Origin: an uncultured Erysipelotrichaceae bacterium
Lineage (GTDB): Bacteria > Bacillota_I > Bacilli_A > RFN20 > CAG-826
Direction: 5' to 3'
NCBI GenBank assembly: GCA_902791935.1
Contig: CADAXQ010000002.1
Span: 1 to 64,000, forward strand
Length of the DNA: 64,000 nucleotides
This document shows, one piece after another, positions 63,273 through 64,000 of this stretch. The notes beneath the pieces were generated by a model. It was not told the origin of the DNA. It worked only from the letters and a program-made list of their open reading frames with translations, and searched no databases. Numbering within the stretch: position 1 is the first letter of the stretch; each line of letters begins with the position of its first letter. A program made the translations under genes and the position numbers.

Positions 63273-64000
63273 AATTTGGCGCGTATCTAGAACAATATCA
63301 ACCCGTCGCTTATCGGGCGTTTGCTCGTGCGTTAGAAAATCATCGGGTTGCACATGCTTATTTGCTTTCGGGTGAAGCAGGCGTGCCGCTTTTAAAAACG
63401 GCCACCTATTTCGCAAAATCACTACTTTGTGATCACCCGAACCCCTTAGCGTGCGAAGAATGTCGTTCTTGCTTACGCGTGGACCATCACACCTATTCCG
63501 ATTTTATTGTCTTAGATGGTAAGAATGGGCAAATTAAAAAAGGTGATGTCCAAACCATCGTCTCCGATTTTTCGAAAACTCCTTTGGAAGCCAAAGGCAT
63601 CTTGATCTATGTTGTGAACCTCGTGGAAAACATGAACGTTCAGGCGATTAACTCTCTATTGAAGTTCTTAGAAGAGCCGCCGGCAGGAACATATGCGTTC
63701 TTAACTTGTGAAAATGAAGCCAAGGTTTTGCCTACCATCATGTCGCGTTGCGAACGGATTCGTTTGTTATTATTGCCCGAAGACGTTGTATTCTCTGAAG
63801 CGTTAAAAGAAGGCGTCTTGGAAGAAGATGCCGAATGGTTGGCCCCGCTCATCAATGATCCAACCCAATTAGCCGAAGCGGCTTCATCGGAGGAATATCA
63901 CACGTTAAGGCAACTCATCGATGCTACGTTGGACGCTTTATTAAAAGGCCCTAATGATGCTGCCTTTGTGATGGAGTCTAGTGTGATTCCCGCCTTGACA
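63269..64000 (+). CDS. holB: DNA polymerase III subunit delta' (5' part)
   Basis: Partial gene: 244 codons from the ATG at 63269 to the window edge. Clamp-loader AAA+ fold: HAYLLSGEAG at the P-loop position with no GKT (as expected for delta', which does not hydrolyse ATP), a zinc module CEECRSC, IYVVNLVENMNVQAINSLLKFLEEPP in place of the Walker B/sensor region, and IMSRCERI (SRC motif). It completes the clamp loader with DnaX. Overlaps tmk by four bases. Confidence 0.93.
   Translation, partial: MKFGAYLEQYQPVAYRAFARALENHRVAHAYLLSGEAGVPLLKTATYFAKSLLCDHPNPLACEECRSCLRVDHHTYSDFIVLDGKNGQIKKGDVQTIVSDFSKTPLEAKGILIYVVNLVENMNVQAINSLLKFLEEPPAGTYAFLTCENEAKVLPTIMSRCERIRLLLLPEDVVFSEALKEGVLEEDAEWLAPLINDPTQLAEAASSEEYHTLRQLIDATLDALLKGPNDAAFVMESSVIPALT

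Noticed and set aside
1-64000. Mycoplasma-type genetic code (UGA as Trp)
   Set aside because: UGA is used as the stop codon of many genes here, often in ATGA overlaps, and the conserved Trp positions I examined use TGG.
1-64000. tRNA, rRNA, tmRNA or RNase P genes
   Set aside because: I read the intergenic stretches on both strands and saw no GTTCRANNC-type T arm or other signature; short or divergent RNAs could be missed without a covariance search.

Overview
The window looks like chromosome of a low-to-mid GC, anaerobic, single-membrane Bacillota. It probably belongs to an uncultured gut Bacilli lineage near Erysipelotrichia or the RF39/RFN20-type 'Tenericutes'. The grounds are an ECF vitamin importer, GatCAB, a desulfoferrodoxin-type superoxide reductase, strong Gram-positive Shine-Dalgarno sites, many lipoproteins, no outer-membrane genes and a Mollicutes-like GatA motif. 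UGA is used as a stop codon, so the code is standard. The lineage is inferred from gene content only.

Layout. 1-4.1 kb: a cut-off DNA glycosylase, an AAA/DUF234-type ATPase, YebC and a GH37 trehalase-like glycosidase. 4.2-20.4 kb: a ten-gene minus-strand operon behind an AraC regulator. It encodes a complete CUT1-type ABC importer (binding lipoprotein, two permeases, a shortened MalK-like ATPase), a polytopic membrane protein, a DUF4838 lipoprotein, large secreted Ig-type proteins and two InlB-repeat surface proteins. 20.5-32.0 kb: a second operon of nine genes with its own AraC regulator. It encodes a CUT1 importer, a GH172 (DUF2961) glycosidase, two PASTA-GH183 (DUF4185) proteins, a wall-associated binding protein, a KdsD-type SIS isomerase and a ribokinase. 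Read together, this is a candidate D-arabinan (or related D-furanoside) utilisation locus: cut outside, import, cut inside, phosphorylate to D-arabinose 5-phosphate, isomerise to D-ribulose 5-phosphate. It is the most interesting content of the window.

32.1-35.5 kb: a Sau3AI/MutH-type restriction system with a C5-cytosine methyltransferase, whose predicted -35 box contains a GATC. 35.5-42.1 kb: a PHP phosphatase, truA, ecfT-ecfA2-ecfA1, a dCMP deaminase and a divergent GH13 enzyme. 42.2-44.1 kb: a receiver-less OmpR-type regulator with a high-GC IS1202-like insertion sequence beside its promoter, flanked by an exact 18-bp target duplication. 44.1-51.7 kb: folT-folC-smpB, a PAQR protein, a CDF metal exporter, superoxide reductase, a patatin, gpmA and an orphan DinJ-type antitoxin. 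51.7-59.8 kb: the translation-related run prfA-prmC-sua5-rpiB-gatCAB-DUF1836-galE. 59.9-64 kb: dnaX-ebfC-recR-tmk-holB on the plus strand, cut by the window end.

I found no rRNA, tRNA, CRISPR array or riboswitch. The 34971-35497 and 40154-40440 gaps are AT-rich and carry iterated short repeats that resemble orphan insertion-sequence ends.
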